Assembly (NCBI GenBank): GCA_031538565.1
Contig: JAVKLS010000014.1
Location: 1-24,278 of the forward strand
Length of the DNA: 24,278 nt
From: JASGCK01 sp031538565
Lineage (GTDB): Bacteria; Pseudomonadota; Gammaproteobacteria; Burkholderiales; Burkholderiaceae_C
Direction of reading: 5' to 3'
Part shown: in pieces, positions 16,036-23,316 of the stretch
Position numbering within the stretch: position 1 is the first letter of the stretch
Layout: the number at the start of each line of letters is the position of its first letter
The notes under the pieces: generated by a model
The model's input: the letters and a program-made list of their open reading frames with translations, nothing else
Database searches by the model: none
What the model was told of the DNA's origin: nothing
Made by a program: the position numbers and the translations under genes

Positions 16036-17681
16036 GCGGCAACGAAAGCTGCCATTTGACTAGGGTGCATCGAAAACACCCGCAACCCCATCGCCAGCAA
16101 GGAGGCTGTGTGTGCGGGGTCACCCGCCATCTCGCCGCAAATGCTCAGGGGCTTTCCCGCCGCCAAACACTGCTCCGTGATGGACTGCAATAAAAACTGC
16201 ACCGCAGGATGCGCGGGGTCATATAAATGCGCAACTGATTCATCGGCCCTATCCACGGCCAGCGTGTATTGAATGAGGTCGTTCGTGCCAATGGAGAGAA
16301 AGTCAAAGTAGCGCAAAAAAGTGGCAATGGCCAGCGCTGCCGCAGGGACTTCAATCATGGCGCCAAGGCGGATCTCGCCCTGCGTGATGGCTGCGCTGGA
16401 CAACTCAGCTTTTGCCTGCTCAACCAAGCGCAGCACTTGTTTGATTTCCGACTCGTGGATCAGCATGGGGATGAGCACGTGGATGCACCCGTGCGCACTG
16501 GCGCGCAGCAGTGCTTTGAGCTGCGTCATAAACATGGCGGGATCGGCAAGGCACCAGCGGATAGCACGCAGCCCAAGCGCAGAGTGACTGTGCGTTTGGG
16601 CTGCGTGCTCATTGAGGGGCTTGTCTGCGCCAATATCGATGGTGCGAATGGTGACGGGTAGCCCGCGCATGGTTTGTACGACTTGGCTGTACGCGGTGTA
16701 TTGCTCGTCTTCGCTGGGCAATGGCGTGCGCCCCATAAATAAAAATTCAGTTCTAAAAAGACCAATCCCCTGCGCGCCTGCTGCCAGTGCGGTGGCGGTG
16801 TCGCTGGGTAGTTCGATATTGGCAAGCAGCGTGATGGGGCTGCCGTTTGGCGCTTGCAGTGATTCGTGCACGGCTTTAGGCGCGGTGCGGGCTTGTTGGC
16901 GCTGGTGCTGATATCGATGCTGATAGTGGCGCAAAACAGACTCGGACGGATTGACGATGAGCACGCCTGCATTTGCGTCCACGATCACTTGGTCGCCTGG
17001 TCGCACAAGCAAGCTCGCATTTTTTGCCCCCACGATGGCGGGAATTCCTAGGCTACGCGCCACGATAGCGGTGTGCGAAGTTTTGCCGCCCGCGTCGGTG
17101 ACAAAACCTGCCACTTCACGGCCCTTAAAGCGCAGCATCTCGGCAGGCGATAGGTCGTGGGCAATAAAAACGAGCGGCTCATCTGCGTGGGTCGGAAAAC
17201 TGTTTTGCAGTGGCGCTACCCCCGCAAGATGCGCAAGTATTCGCTCGACGACTTGCTCTAAATCGCCCTTGCGTTCGCGCATATAAATGCTGGCCATGGC
17301 ATCAAATTGCGCGGCAATGACTTCTAACTGCGCGGCAAGCGCCCATTCTGCGTTGTAGTGACATTGCTGGATGTAGTGACGCACGCCGTTTGTCAATGCG
17401 TCGTCTTGCAGCAGCATGAGGTGCACGTCGATGATGGCCGATAGCTCTTGCGTCTCGTCTTTGTTGGCGAGCAGGTTGTGCTGTGCGCGTTGCATATCTT
17501 TCATTGCGGCAGCGCGGGCTAGGTGCACGCGGGCGACTTCGTCCGCCACCTTTTCAGGCGCAATTAAATAATGCTTTGTATGAACACGACTGGAGGGCGC
17601 ACGAATAGCGCGTCCAATGGCGATGCCGTCCGTATCGCCATCGCCAAGGCTTGCCGCCAAGCCGTGGACGCAAAAGCTCAT
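16017..17681 (-). CDS. ptsI: phosphoenolpyruvate-protein phosphotransferase (PTS Enzyme I), short C-terminus
   Basis: Enzyme I takes phosphate from PEP and passes it to HPr. The 554-residue protein has the phosphorylated-His motif GGKTSHTAIVARSLGIPAIVG, the PEP-binding GIGLFRTEFLFMGR, the segments SIGTNDLIQYTLAVDRAD and ICGEMAGDP, and FSMHPSQ near the end. It stops about 10 residues after that motif, so roughly 20-25 C-terminal residues usual in the family (E. coli EI is 575) are missing, and its end overlaps the rhlE 3' end by 19 bases. The N-terminus has a small Gly/Asp insert (LGDGDTDG) before GIAIGRA. It starts three bases after the ptsH stop and is the last gene of EIIA-ptsH-ptsI. No sugar-transport EIIB or EIIC gene is present. 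Confidence 0.92.
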   Translation of the reverse strand: MSFCVHGLAASLGDGDTDGIAIGRAIRAPSSRVHTKHYLIAPEKVADEVARVHLARAAAMKDMQRAQHNLLANKDETQELSAIIDVHLMLLQDDALTNGVRHYIQQCHYNAEWALAAQLEVIAAQFDAMASIYMRERKGDLEQVVERILAHLAGVAPLQNSFPTHADEPLVFIAHDLSPAEMLRFKGREVAGFVTDAGGKTSHTAIVARSLGIPAIVGAKNASLLVRPGDQVIVDANAGVLIVNPSESVLRHYQHRYQHQRQQARTAPKAVHESLQAPNGSPITLLANIELPSDTATALAAGAQGIGLFRTEFLFMGRTPLPSEDEQYTAYSQVVQTMRGLPVTIRTIDIGADKPLNEHAAQTHSHSALGLRAIRWCLADPAMFMTQLKALLRASAHGCIHVLIPMLIHESEIKQVLRLVEQAKAELSSAAITQGEIRLGAMIEVPAAALAIATFLRYFDFLSIGTNDLIQYTLAVDRADESVAHLYDPAHPAVQFLLQSITEQCLAAGKPLSICGEMAGDPAHTASLLAMGLRVFSMHPSQMAAFVAAQTPPR

Positions 17682-17684
17682 GGC

Positions 17685-17951
17685 TTATTCGCCTTCGCCA
17701 AACTTGTCGTTAATCAATTGCACAAGCGCAGTCATGGCGTCGGCTTCTTGCTCGCCAAGCGTTTCAATGTCAACGCTAGAGCCCAGCCCTGCTGCCAGCA
17801 TCATTACGCCCATGATGCTTTTGGCATTGACGCGGCGATCGTCTTTGGTTAGCCATACTTCGCAAGGAAAGCCGCTTGCCATTTTGGTGAGCTTGGCGCT
17901 GGCGCGTGCGTGCAGCCCCAGCTTGTTTGCAATGGTGATCGTTGTTTTCAT
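17685..17951 (-). CDS. ptsH: phosphocarrier protein HPr
   Basis: An 88-residue HPr. The phosphorylated histidine lies in KLGLHARASAKL (His14) and the regulatory serine region in NAKSIMGVMMLAA (Ser45), both intact. HPr moves phosphate from Enzyme I to EIIA. A strong ribosome binding site (AGGAGA) lies in the 16-base gap after the EIIA gene. Presence of Ser45 leaves room for HPr kinase control as in many betaproteobacteria, though hprK is not in the window. Confidence 0.95.
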   Translation of the reverse strand: MKTTITIANKLGLHARASAKLTKMASGFPCEVWLTKDDRRVNAKSIMGVMMLAAGLGSSVDIETLGEQEADAMTALVQLINDKFGEGE

Positions 17952-17967
17952 GCTTGCATTCTCCTAG

Positions 17968-18378
17968 TCATTGTGATGCCAACTCCATAGCGCCTTGCGT
18001 ACCGCCCGTCACGGCACGTTCCGCCATGACCGACAGCGGCTCATTCCAATAGGTAATGGCTCTTAGCAGCATGGGCAGACTTGCGCCTGCGACGCAGCGC
18101 ACTTCTACGCCATCGGCTAATTGTTTGGCAACGTTGCACGGCGTTGCACCAAAGACATCGCTTATCACCAGTGTGCCCGCCTTGTCGTTTGTAGGCGGCT
18201 GCGATTGGATGAGCAACTGCCGCGCATGGTGCGCCTTGCACAGGGTTTGATCGGTCGCCTCATCGGGCAAAACATCTACCGCGGCGATGCGCGCATCGGC
18301 ATTGGGAAAAACGTGCAGCGCTGCGCTTTTAAGCGCAGAAGCCAGCGGTGCGTGGGCAATGATGAGGATGCGGTTCAT
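17968..18378 (-). CDS. PTS EIIA component, mannose/fructose family (regulatory)
   Basis: A 136-residue protein of the EIIA-Man fold: ILIIAHAPLASAL places His9 as the phosphorylation site, and LVISDVFGATPCNVAKQL and RCVAGASLPMLLRAI are family segments. With ptsH and ptsI directly downstream and no permease EIIB/EIIC, this is the incomplete PTS typical of betaproteobacteria, thought to act in regulation (carbon/storage metabolism) rather than sugar import. I start at ATG 18378; the longer frame to 18426 runs into the divergent intergenic region. It is divergent from the adenosyltransferase gene with 69 bases between starts; GATAAT (minus strand, 18397-18402) could be its -10 element. Confidence 0.88.
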   Translation of the reverse strand: MNRILIIAHAPLASALKSAALHVFPNADARIAAVDVLPDEATDQTLCKAHHARQLLIQSQPPTNDKAGTLVISDVFGATPCNVAKQLADGVEVRCVAGASLPMLLRAITYWNEPLSVMAERAVTGGTQGAMELASQ

Positions 18379-18447
18379 GGCGAAATAATTTCTTGAATTA
18401 TCACCCCTAGAATTGACGCCACACATCGAGACACTAAAGGACTAAAC

Positions 18448-19026
18448 ATGGGCAATCGACTCACACAAATCGCCACACGCACGGGCGACGATGGCACCAC
18501 GGGGCTGGGTAGCGGAGACCGCGTTTCTAAATCCAATCCACGCATTTGCGCGATGGGCGACGTGGACGAGCTCAATAGCCAGATCGGCGTCTTGCTGTGC
18601 GAGTCCATGCCCAGTCAGGTGCGCGAGCTGCTGGTGGATGTCCAGCATCAGCTTTTTAATTTGGGCGGCGAGCTGTCCATTCCAGGCTATCAGTTACTCA
18701 AAGAAGCGGCGATTATTCAGCTTGATGAAGCGCTGGCACATTTCAACGCCGAGCTACCCAGGCTGGAAGAGTTCATCTTGCCTGCGGGTAATCGCGCTGC
18801 CAGCCTAGCCCATGTGTGCCGCACCGTGGCGCGCCGTGCCGAGCGCAGCGTGGTCAATCTGGCGCAGACCGAGAGCATTCACGCTGCGTCGCATCACTAC
18901 CTTAACCGCTTAAGCGACTTGCTGTTTGTGCTCTCGCGTGTTTTAAACCGCATGGGCTCGGATGGCAAAAGCGGCGGCGATGTGTACTGGAAAAGCGAAC
19001 GCCTTGCCAAGGCAAGCGCCGAGTGA
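18448..19026 (+). CDS. cob(I)alamin adenosyltransferase, PduO type
   Basis: A 192-residue ATP:corrinoid adenosyltransferase that makes adenosylcobalamin. The ATP-binding N-terminus TRTGDDGTTGLGSGDRV (residues 10-26), MGDVDELNSQIG, RTVARRAERSV and YLNRLSDLLFVLSRVLN are the defining motifs of the PduO family. The start ATG 18448 follows AAAGGA. No cobalamin biosynthesis or B12-dependent enzyme gene adjoins it and no cobalamin riboswitch was seen in the 69-base leader. Its stop overlaps the next gene by GTGA, so the PIN-domain protein is translated with it. Confidence 0.93.
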   Translation: MGNRLTQIATRTGDDGTTGLGSGDRVSKSNPRICAMGDVDELNSQIGVLLCESMPSQVRELLVDVQHQLFNLGGELSIPGYQLLKEAAIIQLDEALAHFNAELPRLEEFILPAGNRAASLAHVCRTVARRAERSVVNLAQTESIHAASHHYLNRLSDLLFVLSRVLNRMGSDGKSGGDVYWKSERLAKASAE

Positions 19027-19448
19027 GCGCCATTGTTTTAGACACCAATATCGTTTTAGATTTATTTGTGTACGACAACCCGATGCAAGCGCCGCTGCGC
19101 CTTGCGCTGGATGCGGGCGATGTGCAGTGGATTGCCACTGGCGCCATGCGGAACGAGCTTTGCCGCGTGCTGGACTATCCGCAAATCGCCCACCGACTAG
19201 CTGTAGCGGGTCGCACCAAAGATGAGGTGCTCGCGCAAATGAGTGCGCGAGTCGCATGGATGGAGGCCGCGCCCAAAGCGCCCTACACCTGCAAAGACCC
19301 AGACGATCAAATGTTTATTGACTTGGCCTGCCAGCACCAATGCCCGCTTATGAGTAAAGACAAAGCTGTGCTAGCCATGCGCTCACGGCTCGCGCGTTTG
19401 GCGGTGGCGGTTACAGTTAGTCTCGCTTGCAACCTCAATACACTTTAG
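19023..19448 (+). CDS. PIN-domain protein (COG1569-like, putative toxin component)
   Basis: A 141-residue PIN-domain protein: IVLDTNIVLDLFVYDNP (Asp7), GAMRNELCRVLDYP (Glu45), TCKDPDDQMFIDLA (Asp92/Asp95) and LMSKDKAVL (Asp113) give the acidic active site of a ribonuclease. It resembles the 'putative toxin component, PIN family' group. It begins at GTG 19023 overlapping the adenosyltransferase stop. No antitoxin-like ORF lies beside it: upstream is the metabolic enzyme and downstream a convergent membrane protein whose stop codon overlaps (19445-19448). It may be a housekeeping RNase or a toxin with a distant partner. Confidence 0.8.
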   Translation: MSAIVLDTNIVLDLFVYDNPMQAPLRLALDAGDVQWIATGAMRNELCRVLDYPQIAHRLAVAGRTKDEVLAQMSARVAWMEAAPKAPYTCKDPDDQMFIDLACQHQCPLMSKDKAVLAMRSRLARLAVAVTVSLACNLNTL

Positions 19449-20083
19449 AGCATCCACAGTGCGCTGCTCGCCATGAGTACCATGCCGACATCTTCAATAA
19501 TCGTCACGGTTGACATCGGCAAATTAAATACGGCGCCCAAACAAGCGCAGCGAATTTTTTGTTTGTTGCACACGACTTGAATCACACCAATGGCTGAAAA
19601 TCCTGTCACGAGTACGGTCGCCGTGTTGGTAAAAAAAGGTTGCCAGTTGGCAAGATAGGCGGCTCCCAGCCCAAGCTCCAAAAAAGGATAGAGAAAGCCC
19701 CAGCCGCGCCAGCGCTTAGCCAACAAATCGTAGCCCATGTAGGCATCGGCAAAGGCGGACACATCAAGCAGTTTGAAAAATGAAAAGGTCAGAAAAAATC
19801 CTGCCATAAAGTAGCGCATCGTTACTGCCATTTCAATTTTTCCAGTAGGCACTTGTACTAAAAGACAGGCAAGCAAAATAAAGCCAAGCACGGTAAGCAG
19901 AGGTCTATAAGTGTTAAGCCAAGAGACGGATTGCTCGTCCATTGCTGCAAAAGAAGGTGCGCTAGGCGCATCAGCGAGCACAGACTTTTCCAGCGAATAC
20001 TTGCTTCCTGCAAGCAGCCCTTTAACGATGGACACACAATGTTCACCACCGATTCCTTTAACTTCATAAACAATGCGTTCCAT
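19445..20083 (-). CDS. MauE/DoxX-family membrane protein with a degenerate HMA domain
   Basis: A 212-residue protein with four or so hydrophobic helices and the segments MRYFMAGFFLTFSFFKLLDV, GWGFLYPFLELGLGAAYLA and KIRCACLGAVFNLPMSTVTI, the last with a conserved Cys pair. This is the MauE/DoxX redox-associated membrane family; relatives often carry an N-terminal heavy-metal-associated (HMA) domain. Here the HMA start is recognisable (YEVKGIGGEHCVSIVKGLL) but the first Cys of the CxxC is Gly, and the sequence jumps to AGSKYSL, so about 40 residues of the domain seem deleted. The start is set by AAAAAGGAGACTT upstream of ATG 20083; the frame open to 20635 is antisense to the next gene. Metal or thiol handling is likely, unproven. 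Confidence 0.75.
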   Translation of the reverse strand: MERIVYEVKGIGGEHCVSIVKGLLAGSKYSLEKSVLADAPSAPSFAAMDEQSVSWLNTYRPLLTVLGFILLACLLVQVPTGKIEMAVTMRYFMAGFFLTFSFFKLLDVSAFADAYMGYDLLAKRWRGWGFLYPFLELGLGAAYLANWQPFFTNTATVLVTGFSAIGVIQVVCNKQKIRCACLGAVFNLPMSTVTIIEDVGMVLMASSALWML

Positions 20084-20140
20084 TTTTAAGTCTCCTTTTT
20101 TGAATTGTATGAGTCGCGTGGTGGTTACAGTTGCACGCTT

Positions 20141-21385
20141 ATGACTAGCGACAAACTCTCCCCTATGCCCAAAGCCGAACGGCGACTTCTCTATGTTTTG
20201 GCGGGCATTCAATTTACGCATACCGTGGACTTTATGATTTTGATGCCCATTGGCCCGATGCTGTCGCGTGACCTCGCCATTGAGATGCATCAGTTTGGCA
20301 TTTTGGTCTCCAGCTACACCTTTGCCGCAGCCGCGTCGGGTTTGCTGTGTGCTTTGTTTATTGACCGCTTCGAGCGCAAGCGTGCTCTGCTGGTTCTCTA
20401 CAGTTTGTTTATTCTGGCAACGCTGGCGTGTGCACTTGCACCTGGGTATTGGGGTTTGCTGGCTGCCCGCTGTTTGGCAGGGGCGTTTGGCGGCGTTATT
20501 GGCGCCATCGTCAGTATCGTGGTGGGGGATCAAATTCCGCCCGAACGCCGAGGTCGCGCTGGCGGCTACCTCAGCGCCTCGTTTGCTGCGGCAACTGTGG
20601 CAGGTGTGCCGCTGGGGCTTTGGCTGGCGAATCACACGGGCGCGCTAACTTGGCGCGCTCCTTTTGTTTTTGTGGCGTGCATCAGCGCTTGCTTTGGGTT
20701 GGCTGCGTGGAAGTGGCTAAGACCCAATCCTGCTCTGGCGTTGCAAGCGAAGGCGCAGGGCAGCTTAAACGGCGCATGGCGGGCGGCATGGCATCGCGTC
20801 AGGGATGTGATCCAAGACCCCGTACACCGCTGGGCCATGCTGCTTAGTTGTTTGCTGATGTATTCGGCGTTTTCCGTAATTCCCTACATCACCATTTACG
20901 CTACGCAGAATGTGCATTTCCCCGAAACCATGCTGCCCACCATGTATTTGCTGGGCGGAACGCTGACGCTTTTTACGAGTCGCTGGGTGGGTAAAAAAAC
21001 CGATCAATGGGGTAAGCGCAAAGCACTAATGATTTTTGCGCCGCTGACACTCATCCCCATTTTGCTGGTGACGCATTTGGGCGTCGTGCCTGCGTGGGCT
21101 TACTTGATTTTGAGCAGCGCTTTTTTTGTCATGATGAATGCACGAATGATTCCCATGATGGCAATGCTCAACGGTGCGGCCAAACCAGAAATGCGCGGTA
21201 CGTTTATGAGCCTGAGCGCCTCTTTGCAGCAAGGCGCGATGGGGCTGTCAACGTTTGTCACGGGACTTATTGTGAGTACCAATGCCGCAGGCGATATGGT
21301 GGGTTACAACTACGCAGGCTACATCGCCGTGCTGGGAACCGCAGGGGCAATGTGGGCGGCATCTAAGGTCACGCAGCGGGGCTAG
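20141..21385 (+). CDS. MFS transporter, DHA1-like
   Basis: A 414-residue major facilitator with about 12 hydrophobic segments. The opening AGIQFTHTVDFMILMPIGP with the conserved Asp, FIDRFERKRALL between helices 2 and 3, RCLAGAFGGVIGAIVSIVVG (motif of helix 4-5) and DQWGKRKALM in the second half fit drug/sugar-type H+ antiporters of the DHA1 group. Substrate not deducible. ATG 20141 is taken; TTG 20105 is in frame but unlikely, and ATG 20165 is possible. No clear ribosome binding site. It is divergent from the MauE-type gene (57 bases apart) and its stop codon overlaps that of the original cinA frame on the other strand. Confidence 0.85.
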   Translation: MTSDKLSPMPKAERRLLYVLAGIQFTHTVDFMILMPIGPMLSRDLAIEMHQFGILVSSYTFAAAASGLLCALFIDRFERKRALLVLYSLFILATLACALAPGYWGLLAARCLAGAFGGVIGAIVSIVVGDQIPPERRGRAGGYLSASFAAATVAGVPLGLWLANHTGALTWRAPFVFVACISACFGLAAWKWLRPNPALALQAKAQGSLNGAWRAAWHRVRDVIQDPVHRWAMLLSCLLMYSAFSVIPYITIYATQNVHFPETMLPTMYLLGGTLTLFTSRWVGKKTDQWGKRKALMIFAPLTLIPILLVTHLGVVPAWAYLILSSAFFVMMNARMIPMMAMLNGAAKPEMRGTFMSLSASLQQGAMGLSTFVTGLIVSTNAAGDMVGYNYAGYIAVLGTAGAMWAASKVTQRG

Positions 21386-21907
21386 TTCAGCAAGGCTAGC
21401 AACTCAGACAGTGCGAAGGCGACCGTTTGCGTGCGAACGCGTGCGCGCTCGCCTGCAAAATGCTGCGTGGATGTGGTGACCACGCCGCCCACAAAAAATC
21501 CAAAACAAACCGTGCCCACGGGCTTGTCTGCACTGCCGCCGCCAGGTCCGGCCAACACCCGTCACCGCAACCGCTACGTGCCCCGTTAGCCCCGCAGGAT
21601 AGGGCTTGCCAGCCATTGCCGCCCCAACAGACTGCACCGCACCCGCCGCCATTGCACCAGCCACCTGCTGCGACACGGCGCCATGCCTACGAATCATGCT
21701 TGAGGACACCCCCAGCAGTTGTGTTTTGGCGTCGTTGGAGTAAGTGATAAAGCCACGGTCAAACCAGTGACTTGATCCGGCTAAGTCGGTGCAGGCGGCA
21801 GCAATCATCCCGCCCGTGCAACTCTCGGCAGTGACAAGTAGCAAGCCGCGCAACTGAAGCTGGATAGCGATTTGTTCGACCAACTCGGGGGTAGATTTTT
21901 TAGTCAT
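21382..21907 (-). pseudogene. CinA C-terminal-domain protein (nicotinamide-nucleotide amidase), frameshifted
   Basis: The first ~117 codons match the CinA/PncC amidase family that deamidates NMN: LLLVTAESCTGGMIAAACTDLAGSS, GFITYSNDAKTQLLGV and VAVAVTGV. Then one extra base (one of the two C at 21552-21553 on the plus strand) shifts the frame, and the protein reads into nonsense to 21404. Removing one base restores the expected AGPGGGSADKPVGTVCFGFF motif and an open frame to the stop at 21382-21384, giving 174 residues, the usual length. The rest is undecayed, so the lesion is recent or a sequencing error. It starts three bases after the methyltransferase stop; its usual upstream partner is pgpA, now beyond the R-M genes. 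Confidence 0.85.
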
Positions 21908-21910
21908 TTA

Positions 21911-23218
21911 TTAGACCAAGGCGATCTGTTCTTTCGTTTTACTTTTTACTTTTGCTGGTTTCGATGAGCGCTCTACAAGCCTTACAGCGTTTGGATTTTC
22001 AGCATAGTAAGCATTCAAAGATTTAACCACCGACTGCCCAATTGCCTGCGCCAAATTAACAGGTACAGCGTTACCAATTTGCTTATAGGAGGAAGACACA
22101 CTGCCAACAAATTGCCAGGCATCGGGAAAGGTTTGAATGCGAGCGTATTCGCGCACCGTGAGCGGCCTTGTGTGTTCTGGATGGCAGCGTTCGGTTTGCT
22201 TTTGTGCAGGATTACACGTCAACGTAAGACTGGGTTCATCCCATGACAAACGTCGAGCCATACCCGTTTTGCCACCGCCCATAAAAAAGCTTTTCATCAT
22301 GTAGCTTTTTTGGATATCGAGCGGCAGGTCTCGCCAGTAACCGCCTGGCGGAACGAGATCCATGATTTGTTTCTTTTTTAATGGATAGATTTGTCCTTCC
22401 GACTTAGGCGCATCCGTGTCAAACAAGCGTCCTTTTTTAAGCGCATCTTTCATGGTGTATAGCTCTTTTTGTGCTTGTGGGAAATCGAACTTCAAACCCG
22501 AGCCTTTGCGCAACCCGACAATAAGCAGGCGCTCGCGTTTTTGTGGCACGCCGTAATGAATGGCTTTGAGCACACGCGGCGTTAGCACATCGTAGCCCAG
22601 CTCATCCAGCACGGAAACCATGCCTTCCAAAGTTTTGCCGTTATCGTGATTGAGCAGGCCGCGAACGTTTTCACCGACACAAATGAGAGGCTGAATTTCT
22701 TTAACTGCACGTGCGAACTCAAAAAATAATGTGCCCCTTGCATCTTCAAAACCTAGCTTACGACCCGCATAGCTAAAGGCTTGGCAAGGGAAGCCGCCCG
22801 TCACCACATCAATCCGTCCAGCAAACTCGGTGAAATCTAAGTCCTTAATGTCACCTTGACGCACGTCCCACTGTGGACGGTTTTGCACCAAGGTTTTGCA
22901 GGCGTCCTTGTTGAGTTCGTTCAGCATCGCGCATTGCAAACCCGCTTGCTCCATGCCAATAGCCAGCCCACCCGCGCCAGCAAAAAGCTCTACGACGCTG
23001 TAGGCATGCTGGGGCTGCTCGACCTCTATTTCAACCACTGCATCTTTATCAAAATGCAAACCCAGCGCTTGAAATTTGTCGAGTGCCTCTGCCAAATAAA
23101 CACGGTAATTGCTAATCGGGTGACGAATAGACTTGAGCTTGCCACTCGCGTCCCAGCGACGAAGTGTGTCTTTTGTTACGGAGAGTTTTTCGGCGACTTC
23201 TGATAATGAGTAGTACAT
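21911..23218 (-). CDS. DNA (cytosine-5) methyltransferase with N-terminal HTH
   Basis: A 435-residue type II modification enzyme. Residues 1-50 form a MerR/excisionase-like helix-turn-helix (YYSLSEVAEKLSVTKDTLRR). The methyltransferase follows: motif I VVELFAGAGGLAIG, motif IV GGFPCQAFSYAGRKLG with catalytic Cys, motif VI GENVRGLL, motif VIII KRERLLIVG, a target-recognition region, and motifs IX-X (REYARIQTFPDAW, YKQIGNAVPVNLAQAIG). All catalytic motifs are intact. ATG 23218 gives the canonical HTH start; GTG 23230 would add four residues. It is divergent from the nuclease gene, so its job is to protect the cell from that enzyme. The HTH may repress transcription of one or both genes. The recognised sequence cannot be read out. 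Confidence 0.92.
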   Translation of the reverse strand: MYYSLSEVAEKLSVTKDTLRRWDASGKLKSIRHPISNYRVYLAEALDKFQALGLHFDKDAVVEIEVEQPQHAYSVVELFAGAGGLAIGMEQAGLQCAMLNELNKDACKTLVQNRPQWDVRQGDIKDLDFTEFAGRIDVVTGGFPCQAFSYAGRKLGFEDARGTLFFEFARAVKEIQPLICVGENVRGLLNHDNGKTLEGMVSVLDELGYDVLTPRVLKAIHYGVPQKRERLLIVGLRKGSGLKFDFPQAQKELYTMKDALKKGRLFDTDAPKSEGQIYPLKKKQIMDLVPPGGYWRDLPLDIQKSYMMKSFFMGGGKTGMARRLSWDEPSLTLTCNPAQKQTERCHPEHTRPLTVREYARIQTFPDAWQFVGSVSSSYKQIGNAVPVNLAQAIGQSVVKSLNAYYAENPNAVRLVERSSKPAKVKSKTKEQIALV

Positions 23219-23316
23219 GGATAAAACCACAGTGCTTAAGATTGGGTATGGTTACTAGATTTTGCACCAGCTTTTAACTTCGCGATACTCGGGGTTTTCC
23301 CACATATCTAATAGAC
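23219..23316. promoter_or_regulatory. divergent promoter region between methyltransferase and nuclease
   Basis: These 98 bases must carry both promoters of the R-M pair. For the nuclease, TTGCAC (23262-23267) and GATACT (23284-23289) with a 16-base spacer form a weak sigma70-like promoter giving a ~20-base leader. No strong Shine-Dalgarno precedes either start. I found no clear C-box repeats and no controller-protein gene, so control, if any, probably involves the methyltransferase HTH binding here. Confidence 0.35.

Noticed and set aside
17580..17660. Possible damage at the ptsI N-terminus from the LGDGDTDG insert
   Set aside because: The insert keeps the frame and the following GIAIGRA motif is intact, so it is probably a harmless loop.
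20084..20635. Extension of the MauE-type frame to a 396-residue protein
   Set aside because: The added part is antisense to the MFS gene, is Arg/Gln/Thr-rich nonsense, and a strong ribosome binding site marks ATG 20083.
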